Numbered from the stretch's first letter, positions 48,611-57,669 are shown. The stretch: DNA of 64,000 bases from SFWF01 sp045638145 (GCA_045638145.1 JAZUAU010000024.1:177427-241426), one strand, 5' to 3'. Numbers and translations are program-made. Notes: generated from the letters alone by a model not told the origin.

Positions 48611-50583
48611 TGGCAGCAAGAAATTTAGACGCCCTTCGCCGTCAGTATTACTCTAATGCCGCTGACCCTAAAAGACCTCAGATGATGCCGAGAGGCGGCA
48701 GAGGTCCCGGTGGTCCGGGTGGTAGAATGGGCGGAAAGCCGAAAAACACAAAGGCTACGATTCTCCGTCTTCTCTCCTACTTTAAGCCTCATATCGGAAA
48801 GCTTATCATCGTGCTTTTATGTATGCTGCTGTCGGCGGTAACCTCTCTTATTGGCTCCTTTACCCTACTCCCGATTATTAACCGCATCGGCGGTGTTCCC
48901 ACTACAAAAAAGGCAGGCGTTGCCGCAGTTGCTATGGACGGTCTTATCGATAGGCTGACAGAGATTCCCTTTATCTCTGCTATTATGTCAGGTAGTCGCT
49001 TCGCCGAGGTATTGACCTATGTTTTAACGGCAGTTTTCTTCCTAGGAACTGTATATTTAATAGGTATTGTTTCTTCCTACCTTCAGGCAAGAATTATGCT
49101 CGGCATTACCCAAAATACCCTTGAGAAGCTCCGTAACGAGCTTTTCGGCAAGGTGCAGAAGCTTCCCGTAAAGTATTTCGACCAAAATCCCACGGGTGAA
49201 ATTATGAGCCGCTTCACAAACGATATTGACAACATCGATATGATGATGAACAACTCTGTAACCGCCCTATTCTCGGGTGCGATTACCCTGCTTGGCACAC
49301 TCTTCTTTATGATTACAACCAACTGGGTGCTGACCCTTATTACGGTGCTTTTCATTCCCCTATTTACCTGGAGCGGTGTTGCAATCGGCAAGGCTTCGCG
49401 CAAGTATTACAAGAGTCAGCAGGAGGCGCTCGGCGCGGTTAACGGATATATTGAAGAAACGGTTACAGGTCAAAAGGTTGTCAAGGTTTTCAACCACGAG
49501 GAAATCTGTGCCCTGGAATTTGATACCCTCAACAACGATATGCGCGATAAACAGTTTAAGGCTCAGTTCTTCGGTGGACTTATGGGTCCCGTTACCCATA
49601 ACGTCAGTATGGTAAGCTACGGAATTACCATCGGCGTTGGCGGAATTATGATGATAACCTCCGGCTTCACACCCGGCGCACTTACGGTTTTTGCCAACTA
49701 CACAAGACAGTTCAATATGCCGATAAATCAAATTTCTCAGCAGATGACGGCTATTTTCTCGGCTTTAGCCGGTGCAGAGAGGGTATTTACCGTTATGGAT
49801 ATGGACCCCGAAACCCCCGACCGCGAGGGCAGCGAGCCTCACACCGAGATTAAGGGACATATTGAACTCCGTAATGTATCCTTCGGCTATAATCCCGATA
49901 AAAAGGTACTCAAAAACATCTCCCTTTACGCAAAGCCGGGACAAAAAATTGCCTTTGTTGGCTCAACGGGTGCGGGCAAAACCACCGTTACAAACCTTAT
50001 AAACCGCTTCTACGATATTGACGAGGGTGAGATTTTAATAGATGGGGTTGATATCCGCGACTATCCGAGAGATATCCTCCGCCATAATATTGCAATGGTG
50101 CTTCAGGATACTCATCTATTCACGGGCACGGTTATGGAAAATATCCGTTACGGACGGCTTGACGCCACCGATGAGGAGGTTATCGCCGCCGCTAAAACGG
50201 CAAGCGCACATTCCTTTATTATGCGTCTTGAAAAGGGATACGACACTATGATTACGGGTGACGGTGCAAACCTCTCTCAGGGTCAGCGCCAGCTTCTCAA
50301 TATTGCACGTGCCGCCGTTTCAAAGGCACCTATCCTCATCCTTGACGAGGCTACAAGCTCGGTAGATACCCGTACCGAGCGCCACATTGAGCACGGAATG
50401 GATAGATTAATGCGCGACAGAACAACCTTCGTTATCGCTCACAGACTTTCGACCGTCCGCAACTCGAACGCTATTATGGTGCTCGAAAACGGAGAGATTA
50501 TCGAGCGCGGCGACCACGATGACCTCCTCGCACAAAAGGGCCGTTACTATGAGCTTTACACAGGCAAAAAGGAGCTCGACTAA
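48610..50583 (+). CDS. Heterodimeric ABC exporter, catalytic subunit
   Basis: A 657-residue half-transporter. A Gly/Pro/Arg-rich N-terminal extension (about residues 20-45, PRGGRGPGGPGGRMGGK) precedes six transmembrane helices and an ATPase domain with Walker A GSTGAGKTTVTNL (about 451) and a canonical Walker B-Glu LILDEATSSVD (about 578). The signature reads LSQGQRQLL, with Gln for the usual second Gly. The extension is unusual for the family and may be cytoplasmic and RNA- or membrane-associated; no function is known. Stop overlaps the next gene start. Confidence 0.9.
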   Translation: MAARNLDALRRQYYSNAADPKRPQMMPRGGRGPGGPGGRMGGKPKNTKATILRLLSYFKPHIGKLIIVLLCMLLSAVTSLIGSFTLLPIINRIGGVPTTKKAGVAAVAMDGLIDRLTEIPFISAIMSGSRFAEVLTYVLTAVFFLGTVYLIGIVSSYLQARIMLGITQNTLEKLRNELFGKVQKLPVKYFDQNPTGEIMSRFTNDIDNIDMMMNNSVTALFSGAITLLGTLFFMITTNWVLTLITVLFIPLFTWSGVAIGKASRKYYKSQQEALGAVNGYIEETVTGQKVVKVFNHEEICALEFDTLNNDMRDKQFKAQFFGGLMGPVTHNVSMVSYGITIGVGGIMMITSGFTPGALTVFANYTRQFNMPINQISQQMTAIFSALAGAERVFTVMDMDPETPDREGSEPHTEIKGHIELRNVSFGYNPDKKVLKNISLYAKPGQKIAFVGSTGAGKTTVTNLINRFYDIDEGEILIDGVDIRDYPRDILRHNIAMVLQDTHLFTGTVMENIRYGRLDATDEEVIAAAKTASAHSFIMRLEKGYDTMITGDGANLSQGQRQLLNIARAAVSKAPILILDEATSSVDTRTERHIEHGMDRLMRDRTTFVIAHRLSTVRNSNAIMVLENGEIIERGDHDDLLAQKGRYYELYTGKKELD

Positions 50584-51230
50584 TGCAAAAGGCATTTATT
50601 TTTGATATGGACGGTCTGCTCTTTGATACCGAGCTACTGACTCAAGAGGCTCTTCGAGCCATAAGCCGAAAGTACGGCGAGCGCGAGGACGTTGACGAGT
50701 TTTATCCGACCACCTGCGGTACTACCCTTGCCACCGCAAAGATTCTGTATAAGAACTTTTTCGGTTCGGACTATCCCTTTACCGAGCGCCGCGAGGAAAT
50801 GCGGCAGTGGATACGTGAGCAGATTTACGAGTATGGTATACCCGTAAAAAGGGGTGCCGAGGAGCTCCTCAAATTTTTAAAAGAAAAGGGCTACAAAATC
50901 GCCCTTGCAACCTCTACAACAAGGGCTTCTGCTGAGGGACACCTTAAAAAAGCAGGCTTCGTCCACTACTTTGATGCCACAGTTTGCGGCGATGAGATTG
51001 AAAAGGCAAAGCCAAACCCCGAAATATTTTTAAAGGCGGCAAAAAAGCTCGGAGTAAAACCCGAAAACTGCTTTGTCGGCGAGGACTCATATCTCGGAGT
51101 AGAGGCAGGTGCGGCGGCAGGAATGAGGGTTTTTATGATTCCCGATATGAACCCACCGAGAGAGAGGGAACAACGGTTAGCTTATAAAATATGTGATAGT
51201 TTGTTACAAGTAAAACAGCACCTCAAATGA
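50583..51230 (+). CDS. HAD-family phosphatase (beta-phosphoglucomutase-like)
   Basis: A 215-residue HAD hydrolase. Motif I FDMDGLLFDTE has the nucleophile Asp and general acid Asp; motif II is LATSTT; motif III Lys and acidic pair are in KAKPNPEIF and VGEDSYLGVEAG. A helical cap between motifs I and II places it near the sugar-phosphate phosphatase/phosphoglucomutase group; substrate unknown. It overlaps the exporter stop codon and ends within a terminator. Confidence 0.88.
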   Translation: MQKAFIFDMDGLLFDTELLTQEALRAISRKYGEREDVDEFYPTTCGTTLATAKILYKNFFGSDYPFTERREEMRQWIREQIYEYGIPVKRGAEELLKFLKEKGYKIALATSTTRASAEGHLKKAGFVHYFDATVCGDEIEKAKPNPEIFLKAAKKLGVKPENCFVGEDSYLGVEAGAAAGMRVFMIPDMNPPREREQRLAYKICDSLLQVKQHLK

Positions 51231-51243
51231 GGTGCTGTTTTAG
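51212..51243 (+). terminator. Terminator of the exporter-HAD operon
   Basis: Arms AAAACAGCACCTCA and TGAGGTGCTGTTTT around two bases, spanning the stop codon of the HAD gene. Confidence 0.85.
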
Positions 51244-51258
51244 TCATTATACAAGACC

Positions 51259-51399
51259 ACAAAGCGCAAAATGTTGGTGTGGCTTCGCCACTAATGTAAT
51301 TACGATACGATTACAATAGATTGTTAATAGTAATACGAATGCTTTCGTATAGTAAATATATCGTCCGTAGGACACATTAACTTTGCACTTTGCATTTTA
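51259..51399 (+). repeat. Modular palindromic element, copy C
   Basis: End-word AAAGCGCAAAATG, hairpin GTGTGGC-TTC-GCCAC, TAATGTAAT, TACGATACGA, about 45 unique bases with a secondary ACGAATGCTTTCGTAT hairpin, hairpin GTCC-GTA-GGACACATTAA, inverted end-word CTTTGCACTTTGCATTTT. Same module order as copies A and B but a different end-word, shared with copy D. Confidence 0.8.
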
Positions 51400-51837
51400 T
51401 ATCTTGCCAAGTTTTATAATTTCATACCCTTTTTTCTCACATATTTCCGCATACTTTGCACAACCGCCAAGCGAATTATTAATATATGTCACTACCATTC
51501 CGCTATTTTTTATCATCCACCGATTTCTCCTATCAATTGCAAAGCGCAGTGGCGTTCTTTCCAAATCTTCGGGAAAAATCGTTTCGTTCGTATCATACTC
51601 CCACCGTTCATCCTTAACCACATTAAAATATGATAACACAACCGTATATTTTATATCATAAGATTCCGATAGCTTTCGCAAGGTTGCTAGAACTAATCGG
51701 TCAAATTTACCGCTATCACCTATGAAAAACTCTTTAATCCCTCTTTCTACTATGAGCCCTGTAACAGTATCAAATATTAACTGTTTAACCTCTTTTTCAT
51801 TATGTATCTCTCTGTGTCCAAAAAAAGTGCAAATCAT
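51397..51837 (-). CDS. DUF1273/SLOG-like nucleotide-binding-fold protein
   Basis: A 146-residue soluble protein. It begins CTFFGHREIHN, alternates strands and helices (EFFIGDSGKFDRLVLATLRKL) and ends with NNSLGGCAKYAEICEKKG. The FGHR start and GxGG-like C-terminal loop suggest the Rossmann-like SLOG fold of the YpsA/DUF1273 group, which bind nucleotide-type ligands; function is not established. GGGGG lies 6 bases before the ATG. Its 3' end abuts repeat copy C by about 3 bases. Confidence 0.7.
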   Translation of the reverse strand: MICTFFGHREIHNEKEVKQLIFDTVTGLIVERGIKEFFIGDSGKFDRLVLATLRKLSESYDIKYTVVLSYFNVVKDERWEYDTNETIFPEDLERTPLRFAIDRRNRWMIKNSGMVVTYINNSLGGCAKYAEICEKKGYEIIKLGKI

Positions 51838-51883
51838 AAAATACCCCCAATAAGGCGATGTGTTGCCTGTATGGTATCACGTA

Positions 51884-51912
51884 TTGCCGACTTTTTCAAG
51901 AAAAATTATATA
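51884..51912 (+). promoter_or_regulatory. Probable promoter of the XRE regulator
   Basis: TTGCCG, 17 bases, TATATA, about 36 bases before the ATG at 51949. Moderate match. Confidence 0.45.
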
Positions 51913-51948
51913 TTATATGCACAGAATAACACTAAAGGAGCTGTGTAT

Positions 51949-52188
51949 ATGATAGAAGCTGTAAGAAACAGATTACTGCAACTTTGCGGAGAAAGAAACA
52001 TAACAATTAATAAACTCGCAACCCTCTCTGCTCTGCCTCCCTCTTCAGTTAAAGCCATTCTTTACGGACGAAGCAAAAACCCTAAATTATTAACAATCAA
52101 AATGATTTGTGACGGTCTCGGCATCACTCTCGCAGACTTTTTCAATACAAAAGAGTTTAAAGAACTCGAGCCTGAAGAGATTGAGTAG
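51949..52188 (+). CDS. Small XRE-family DNA-binding protein
   Basis: A 79-residue single helix-turn-helix protein: RLLQLCGERNITINKLATLS with recognition helix PPSSVKAILYGRSKNPKLLT and a final LADFFN motif typical of the Cro/CI fold. It lacks any effector domain. AAAGGAG lies 8 bases before the ATG; a longer open frame upstream contains the promoter region. Target genes are unknown; the divergent SLOG-like gene is an obvious candidate. Confidence 0.85.
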   Translation: MIEAVRNRLLQLCGERNITINKLATLSALPPSSVKAILYGRSKNPKLLTIKMICDGLGITLADFFNTKEFKELEPEEIE

Positions 52189-52189
52189 T

Positions 52190-52217
52190 AAACAGCGCCT
52201 CATTTGAGGCGCTGTTT
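52190..52217 (+). terminator. Terminator of the XRE regulator
   Basis: Arms AAACAGCGCCTCA and TGAGGCGCTGTTT around two T bases, right after the stop. Its shape closely mimics the terminator at 51212-51243 (CAGC.CCTCA), suggesting duplication of the terminator. Confidence 0.85.
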
Positions 52218-52219
52218 TA

Positions 52220-52404
52220 GGGCATAGATGAATTGTTTGCTTTGCAAACATAAATTCATGCTTCGCATCATGATTTCTCGGAGGCTTTCGCCTCCTCCAT
52301 GATTTGAATTGAATCCAATTCCTAATGCGCCGCGGCGCAATTCATGAAACGAAGTTTCAATTTATACCTCAAGGCAATTCACGAATCCGTAGGATTCAAT
52401 TCAT
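52220..52404. repeat. Multi-hairpin repeat cluster
   Basis: About 185 bases made of six successive hairpins: GTTTGC/GCAAAC, ATGC-TTC-GCAT, GGAGGC-TTTC-GCCTCC, GCGCCGCGGCGC, GAAAC-GAA-GTTTC and GAATCC-GTA-GGATTC, separated by AATTCA/AATTGAAT words. Ends are inverted (GATGAATTG; CAATTCATTA). No ORF. It shares the NxTTCGx/xGTAGx small-loop style with the modular elements but a different order. Confidence 0.65.
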
Positions 52405-52405
52405 T

Positions 52406-52431
52406 AAAAAAGAGCCATATGGCTCTTTTTT
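52406..52431 (-). terminator. Terminator of the pncB-lipoprotein operon
   Basis: Perfect palindrome AAAAAAGAGCCAT/ATGGCTCTTTTTT overlapping the stop codon of the lipoprotein gene. Confidence 0.88.
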
Positions 52432-53038
52432 ATATTGTCCAGTTTTCAGTATCGCGGAGTACCGTTGCAACAAGCTCGTTGCCCGAGAAATAGAAATCAA
52501 GCTGATACTTGCCGCTTACATATCTGAGGATTATTGCCTCGGAAAGCTGAGGAATAAGATAAAGCTCCGACTCCCCTGCATTCAGCTTTTGGGTTTTAAG
52601 GCTTGACAGCCTGTCCTCAACGTCCTTACGAGAAGAACCCTGGCTGAAGCCGAAGGCATTATCAAAGGAAATTATAACCGAAATACCGTTCTTGCTGTTG
52701 TCCTTAAGATAGCAGTAGCCGTAGGTTCCGATGGTGTAATTAACCATATTGTCGTCCTCGGAACGGTCATAATAGATGTCGCCGTCACCGTGAACGTGGC
52801 CGCCCTGATTCTGATACTGCTCGTTTACAATTTCGGTATATCTCTCGGAGAGGGTCGAAACCTTGTCGCCAAGCTTATAATCGGCTTCGGGAATCTCGCC
52901 TCTTGCAACGGCATCGGCGATTTCATCGCTGCGGTTTTCTACCGAGGAGGTGTCACCGGTACCGCCATCCTTTTTAGCACAGCCGGCAAATGCAAAAACA
53001 ATTACCAGTGCAAGTAATACTGCTATTATCTTTTTCAT
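52430..53038 (-). CDS. Lipoprotein of unknown function, downstream of pncB
   Basis: A 202-residue lipoprotein with lipobox FAFAGC (Cys20), a short Gly/Ser/Thr linker and a soluble domain containing a His-rich NQGGHVHGDGDIYYD loop, then a mixed alpha/beta region ending DFYFSGNELVATVLRD. I do not recognise it. It starts one base after the pncB stop, with AGGAG 7 bases before the ATG, so it is co-expressed with nicotinate salvage; a solute-binding role is possible but unproven. Confidence 0.8.
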   Translation of the reverse strand: MKKIIAVLLALVIVFAFAGCAKKDGGTGDTSSVENRSDEIADAVARGEIPEADYKLGDKVSTLSERYTEIVNEQYQNQGGHVHGDGDIYYDRSEDDNMVNYTIGTYGYCYLKDNSKNGISVIISFDNAFGFSQGSSRKDVEDRLSSLKTQKLNAGESELYLIPQLSEAIILRYVSGKYQLDFYFSGNELVATVLRDTENWTI

Positions 53039-53039
53039 T

Positions 53040-54479
53040 TTATTTCTCCTTTTCGCTGAGTAGCTTTTGTCTTAAATCCCAAAGCTCCTGAGAAAGGTCT
53101 ACATAGTAGGCGTGAGGATTTTCAAAACGCTTAACCTCGTCCCAAAGGTGGTCGACTGAGTTTGCTCTGTGGGCAGAAATCTCCTTTACTGAGGGTGAGG
53201 TATAAACCTGCCTACCCTTTTCCATAATCTTAATTTGAAGCTTCTTTGCGGTAAAGTTTGTAACCGTTTTGCGCTTCCATGTGTGAACAGGGTCAAAAAT
53301 CTCATAGGCGCAAGTATCGTCAATCTTCTCATAATTCATACAGATAACGTCGGCTAATGCCTTGCCCGTTTCGTTATCGTAAAGGCGCCACGGAATTTTT
53401 ACACCGGGCAGAGTAATCTTTGCAATATTTTCGCTGATTTTGATTTTCGGGATAATATTGCCGTCCTTGTCCTCAACTGCGGCAAGCTTGTACACTCCGC
53501 CGAAGACCGCTTCGCTCGATGCTGTGATAAGACGTTCACCTACACCGAAGGAGTTAATCTCTGCCCCCTGATTGTCAAGCTCTTTAATAAGATGCTCGTC
53601 GAGTGAGTTGGAGACGACAATAGCGCAGTCGGGATAGCCTGCGGCATCGAGTGCCTTTCTTATTTTCTTCGAAAGGTAGGCAATGTCACCGCTATCGATT
53701 CTGACACCCTTTGGTCTTTTGCCCAGCGGCTTTAAGACCTCGTCAAAGCACTTGATTGCATTCGGAAGTCCCGATTTTAAAACGTTATAGGTATCAATAA
53801 GCAGAGTGCAGGAATCGGGATAACGCTCGGCATAGGTTTTAAATGCGGTATATTCATCCTCATAAAGCTGAACCCAGCTGTGTGCCATTGTGCCCGATGC
53901 TATAACGCCGAAATCCTTTGCCGTCATAACGTTCGATGTTCCGAGACAGCCTCCGATTATAGCGGCACGGGCTCCGTAATAGGCAGCATCGTAGCCGTGG
54001 GCTCTTCTTGCGCCGAACTCCATAACGGGACGCTTTCCTGCAACGGTGCAGATACGGTTTGCCTTTGTTGCGATAAGTGACTGATGATTAATGGTGAGAA
54101 GCACCATTGTTTCTACCATAAATGCCTGAATTGCAGGACCTCTAACAGTTACGATAGGCTCCATCGGAAAAATAGGTGTACCTTCGGGTACTGCCCAAAC
54201 GTCGCACTCAAACTTAAAGTTTTTAAGATAGTCAAGGAATTCTTCACAGAAGAGGTTTAATGAAGCAAGATAATTTATATCATCCTCGGTAAATGAAAGC
54301 CCGTTAAAATACTCCATTAACTGTTCAAGTCCTGCCATAATGGCATAGCCGCCCTTATCTGGCACGCGGCGGAAAAACATATCAAAATAGGTAATCTTGT
54401 CCCTCATATCGCTCTGTAAAATGCCGTTAGACATTGTGAGCTCATAAAGGTCCATAAGCATTGAAAGGTCATTTCTCAT
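53040..54479 (-). CDS. pncB: Nicotinate phosphoribosyltransferase
   Basis: A 479-residue enzyme of the long Firmicute NAPRTase type, converting nicotinate and PRPP (with ATP) to nicotinate mononucleotide for NAD salvage. Recognisable segments: DLYELTMSNG at the N terminus, EFGARRAHGYDAA with the catalytic His region, GTMAHSWVQLY and RIDSGDIAYLSKK. AAGGGGCG lies upstream of the ATG. It is transcribed from a promoter divergent from galT. Confidence 0.94.
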   Translation of the reverse strand: MRNDLSMLMDLYELTMSNGILQSDMRDKITYFDMFFRRVPDKGGYAIMAGLEQLMEYFNGLSFTEDDINYLASLNLFCEEFLDYLKNFKFECDVWAVPEGTPIFPMEPIVTVRGPAIQAFMVETMVLLTINHQSLIATKANRICTVAGKRPVMEFGARRAHGYDAAYYGARAAIIGGCLGTSNVMTAKDFGVIASGTMAHSWVQLYEDEYTAFKTYAERYPDSCTLLIDTYNVLKSGLPNAIKCFDEVLKPLGKRPKGVRIDSGDIAYLSKKIRKALDAAGYPDCAIVVSNSLDEHLIKELDNQGAEINSFGVGERLITASSEAVFGGVYKLAAVEDKDGNIIPKIKISENIAKITLPGVKIPWRLYDNETGKALADVICMNYEKIDDTCAYEIFDPVHTWKRKTVTNFTAKKLQIKIMEKGRQVYTSPSVKEISAHRANSVDHLWDEVKRFENPHAYYVDLSQELWDLRQKLLSEKEK

Positions 54480-54523
54480 AAAAAATCGCCCCTTAAAGTT
54501 AGGAAATGTTAATTGATGATATA

Positions 54524-54552
54524 ATTATATATCAAAAATTCCTATTGCGCAA
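54524..54552 (-). promoter_or_regulatory. Promoter of pncB
   Basis: Minus strand TTGCGC, 17 bases, TATAAT, 44 bases before the ATG. Confidence 0.7.
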
Positions 54553-54560
54553 TATCTTTA

Positions 54561-54589
54561 TTGACAATAATTGACGAAAAATATATAAT
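54561..54589 (+). promoter_or_regulatory. Promoter of galT
   Basis: TTGACA, 17 bases, TATAAT: perfect consensus, 31 bases before the TTG start at 54621. It is only 8 bases from the divergent pncB promoter. Confidence 0.8.
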
Positions 54590-54620
54590 TATAATGATAA
54601 ATTATAAGGAGTTGTCCAAT

Positions 54621-56111
54621 TTGATTAACACTTATATAAATCAGCTTTGTAAATATGCTATCGATTACGGACTGATTTCTGCCGATGATGAAATTTACTG
54701 CCGAAACAGAATTTTAGAGATTTTATCTCTCGATTCTTATGACGAGCCCGATAACACCCCCGATGCAGAGCTCGAGGAAATACTCAAAAATATACTCGAC
54801 TATGCGTGCGACAAGGGACTCATCGAAAACTCTGTCGTTTACCGCGACCTTTTCGATACAAAAATAATGAGTGTTTTCCTTCCTCTGCCATCTGCGGTAC
54901 GTGAGAAGTTTTGGTCGCTTTATAAAGAGTCTCCCGAAGCCGCTACCAACTGGTATTATAAGCTTTCATGTGATTCGGATTATATCCGCCGTTACAGAAT
55001 AAAGAAGGACCTTCGCTGGGTGACCGAGACAAAATACGGTGCTATGGATATTACGGTAAATCTTTCCAAGCCCGAAAAGGACCCTCACGCTGTTGCCGCG
55101 GCAAAGCTTCTTCCTCAGGTCGGATACCCCAAGTGTATGCTCTGCGTGGAAAACGAGGGCTACGCCGGCAGAGTAAATCACCCTGCCCGTCAGAATCACC
55201 GCATTATTCCCATTACAATAAACGACACACCCTGGATGATGCAGTTCTCCCCTTATGTATATTATAATGAGCATTGCATCTGCTTTAATACGGTGCATAC
55301 TCCTATGGCAATTAATACCGACACCTTTAGAAAACTGCTCGACTTTGTAAGACAGTTCCCCCACTATTTTGTCGGCTCGAATGCAGACCTTCCTATTGTT
55401 GGCGGCTCGATTCTTTCCCACGACCATTTCCAGGGTGGACACTACACCTTTGCTATGATGAAGGCTCCTATTGCAAAAGAGCTTTCCTTCGACAGCTTTC
55501 CTGATGTTGAAGCAGGTATTGTTAAGTGGCCTCTATCGGTAATCCGCCTCAAAAGTGAGTCAAAGGAACGCATTATAGAGCTTGCAGACAAAATTCTTAC
55601 CACTTGGCGAGGATACACCGATGAATCGGCTTTTATCTTTGCCGAAACTGAGGGTGTACCCCACAACACAATTACTCCTATTGCCTTTAAACAGGACGGA
55701 AAGTTTGTTTTAGACCTTGCTCTTCGCAACAACATAACAACCGAGGAGCATCCGCTGGGTGTTTATCATCCCCATGCTGAGCTTCACCACATAAAGAGAG
55801 AAAACATTGGTCTCATCGAGGTTATGGGCCTTGCCGTGCTTCCCTCTCGCCTGAAAAATGAGCTTGGACTCGTAAAAGAATATATTTTGGAGGGCAAGGA
55901 CCTCAGGGCAAACAAGACAACCGAAAAGCACGCCGATTGGGTAGATGATTTTAAGACAAAATACGACAAGATTACCGCCGATAACATTGATGAAATTATC
56001 GAGCGTGAGGTTGGTCTCGCTTTCTGCCGTTGTATTGAGGATGCAGGCGTTTATAAGCAGACTCCTGACGGTCTTGCGGCATTTACACGCTTTGCAGAGT
56101 CGGTGAAATAA
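54621..56111 (+). CDS. galT: UDP-glucose:hexose-1-phosphate uridylyltransferase, class II
   Basis: A 496-residue class II GalT of the Leloir pathway, swapping UMP between UDP-glucose and galactose 1-phosphate. The HIT-like site reads GGSILSHDHFQGGHYTF (about residue 266), the nucleotidylated His region of this class. Earlier LLPQVGYPKCMLCVENEGYAGR is also typical. The start is TTG at 54621 with AAGGAG 9 bases ahead; the open frame reaches back into the -35 box, which cannot be translated from this promoter. galK and galE are not in view. Confidence 0.92.
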   Translation: MINTYINQLCKYAIDYGLISADDEIYCRNRILEILSLDSYDEPDNTPDAELEEILKNILDYACDKGLIENSVVYRDLFDTKIMSVFLPLPSAVREKFWSLYKESPEAATNWYYKLSCDSDYIRRYRIKKDLRWVTETKYGAMDITVNLSKPEKDPHAVAAAKLLPQVGYPKCMLCVENEGYAGRVNHPARQNHRIIPITINDTPWMMQFSPYVYYNEHCICFNTVHTPMAINTDTFRKLLDFVRQFPHYFVGSNADLPIVGGSILSHDHFQGGHYTFAMMKAPIAKELSFDSFPDVEAGIVKWPLSVIRLKSESKERIIELADKILTTWRGYTDESAFIFAETEGVPHNTITPIAFKQDGKFVLDLALRNNITTEEHPLGVYHPHAELHHIKRENIGLIEVMGLAVLPSRLKNELGLVKEYILEGKDLRANKTTEKHADWVDDFKTKYDKITADNIDEIIEREVGLAFCRCIEDAGVYKQTPDGLAAFTRFAESVK

Positions 56112-57044
56112 ATGCTCCATAATTTACTCACCGTCTTTTGGCAGGTTGTAGCCCTCTTTCTCCTTATGGCATTTGGCTTTGCGGGAGAACGTGCCAAAAT
56201 CATCAACGAAAACGGCTCGAAGGTGCTGTCTAACATTTCACTCGTTTTCGTTACACCCTGCCTTATAATCAACTCATTTAATATTGAATATAACCCCGAA
56301 AAGCTGACGGGTCTGCTTATCTGCCTTGCCGCTTCGGTTGCTATTCACGCCCTGTCTATAATCGGTGTTGAGCTTTGGGCAAAGGGCAAAAGGAACGCTG
56401 CCGAAAAACTGAGGATTATAAAATTCGCCATTGTTTTTTCAAATGCGGGTTATATGGGCATTCCGCTTCAGGAGGCTGTCCTAGGTGCCGACGGAGTATT
56501 TTACGGCTCGGTCTACGTTGCAGTCTTTAATGTAACACTCTGGACCTACGGTGTGGTGCTCTCGACGGGCAATATAAAGGAAATCTCAGGCAAAAAGCTG
56601 GCTTTAAATCCCGGTCTTATCGGTGTTACTATTGGAATTTTATTGTTTCTTCTGCCGATTGAACTGCCGAAAATTCTGTCACAGACCATATCAAGCATGG
56701 CGGCACTCAACACCCCCCTTGCAATGATTATTATCGGATTTTATCTCGCACAGAGCAATCTGCTCCGCGCTTTAAGGGATAAATCGGTGTACATTGTAGC
56801 TATTTTCAAGCTTATTGCAATTCCCCTCGTCACCCTCGGTGTTATGTACCTTTGCGGTGTTAGGGGCGCGCCCCTCGTTGCAATGGTAACCACCGCTTCG
56901 GCTCCGACCGCGGCGGCAACCTCTATGTTTGCAACAAAATTCGACAACGACGTTATCCTCTCGGTAAATCTTGTTACGGTAACGACCGTACTCTCGATTA
57001 TTACGATGCCCGTGCTGGTAGCATTAGCACAGTATTTAGCATAA
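56112..57044 (+). CDS. AEC-family (auxin efflux carrier) transporter
   Basis: A 310-residue carrier with about ten transmembrane helices in two halves of the AEC/bile-acid:sodium superfamily. Segments include FAIVFSNAGYMGIPLQEAV, the conserved Asn/Gly crossover of the first half, and VTTASAPTAAATSMFA in the second. Bacterial members move malate, malonate or other organic acids; substrate not determinable. It starts directly after the galT stop, so it may be co-transcribed. Confidence 0.87.
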   Translation: MLHNLLTVFWQVVALFLLMAFGFAGERAKIINENGSKVLSNISLVFVTPCLIINSFNIEYNPEKLTGLLICLAASVAIHALSIIGVELWAKGKRNAAEKLRIIKFAIVFSNAGYMGIPLQEAVLGADGVFYGSVYVAVFNVTLWTYGVVLSTGNIKEISGKKLALNPGLIGVTIGILLFLLPIELPKILSQTISSMAALNTPLAMIIIGFYLAQSNLLRALRDKSVYIVAIFKLIAIPLVTLGVMYLCGVRGAPLVAMVTTASAPTAAATSMFATKFDNDVILSVNLVTVTTVLSIITMPVLVALAQYLA

Positions 57045-57083
57045 ATTCGCAGGATATCCTGCTTAAATTAAGGAGTAATATTT

Positions 57084-57668
57084 ATGAAAAAGTTTTTTGC
57101 AGAGTTTAAAACCTTCATCACACGCGGAAATGTAATCGACATGGCTGTCGGTGTAACCGTAGGTTCTGCCTTCACCGCTATCGTTACTGCCGTTTCAAAC
57201 AACATTTTAAAGCCGATTATCAACTTTGCGATTGCAAAGGTTATCGGCGCAGACACCCTTAAAGAGTGCTACACCTTCCTTGGTGAGCCGGTCCGTGATG
57301 CCGCAGGCGTAATTGACCTCACCGCCTCCAACTACATAGATTGGGGCGCATTTGTCAGCGCAATCATCAACTTCCTCGTTATCGCATTCGTTCTTTTCTG
57401 CATTGTTAAGGCTATCAACACCATGACGGCTCAGCAGCAGGCTCTTGTTAACAAGATGAAGAACGGCAAGTTTACCCGCGAGCAGAAGAAAGAGCTTAAA
57501 GAAAACGGCATCTGCCCCTGCGATAAGGTAGCAGCTGACAAATATTTTGCCGATAAGGTAGCAGCCGCAGAAGCTGAGGCAGCAGCAAAGGCAGCCGCAG
57601 AGCGCGAAGCCAACCCCACAGCAGAAGATTTGCTTAAGAAGATCGTAGTTCTTCTTGAGAATAAATAA
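57084..57668 (+). CDS. mscL: Large-conductance mechanosensitive channel, extended C terminus
   Basis: A 194-residue MscL that opens under membrane tension to release solutes on osmotic downshock. TM1 follows GNVIDMAVGVTVGSAFTAIVT, with the Gly-rich gate; TM2 is about residues 90-115. Typical MscL has 130-150 residues. This one has a C-terminal addition (about 140-194) with a CPCD motif and an Ala/Glu/Lys-rich helix (KVAAAEAEAAAKAAAEREA) likely to form a coiled-coil bundle. AAGGAG precedes the ATG. Confidence 0.93.
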   Translation: MKKFFAEFKTFITRGNVIDMAVGVTVGSAFTAIVTAVSNNILKPIINFAIAKVIGADTLKECYTFLGEPVRDAAGVIDLTASNYIDWGAFVSAIINFLVIAFVLFCIVKAINTMTAQQQALVNKMKNGKFTREQKKELKENGICPCDKVAADKYFADKVAAAEAEAAAKAAAEREANPTAEDLLKKIVVLLENK

Positions 57669-57669
57669 T

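Noticed and set aside
54561..54620. N-terminal extension of GalT starting at the TTG at 54561
   Set aside because: That TTG is the -35 box of a perfect promoter, so it would not be in the mRNA; TTG at 54621 has a good ribosome site.
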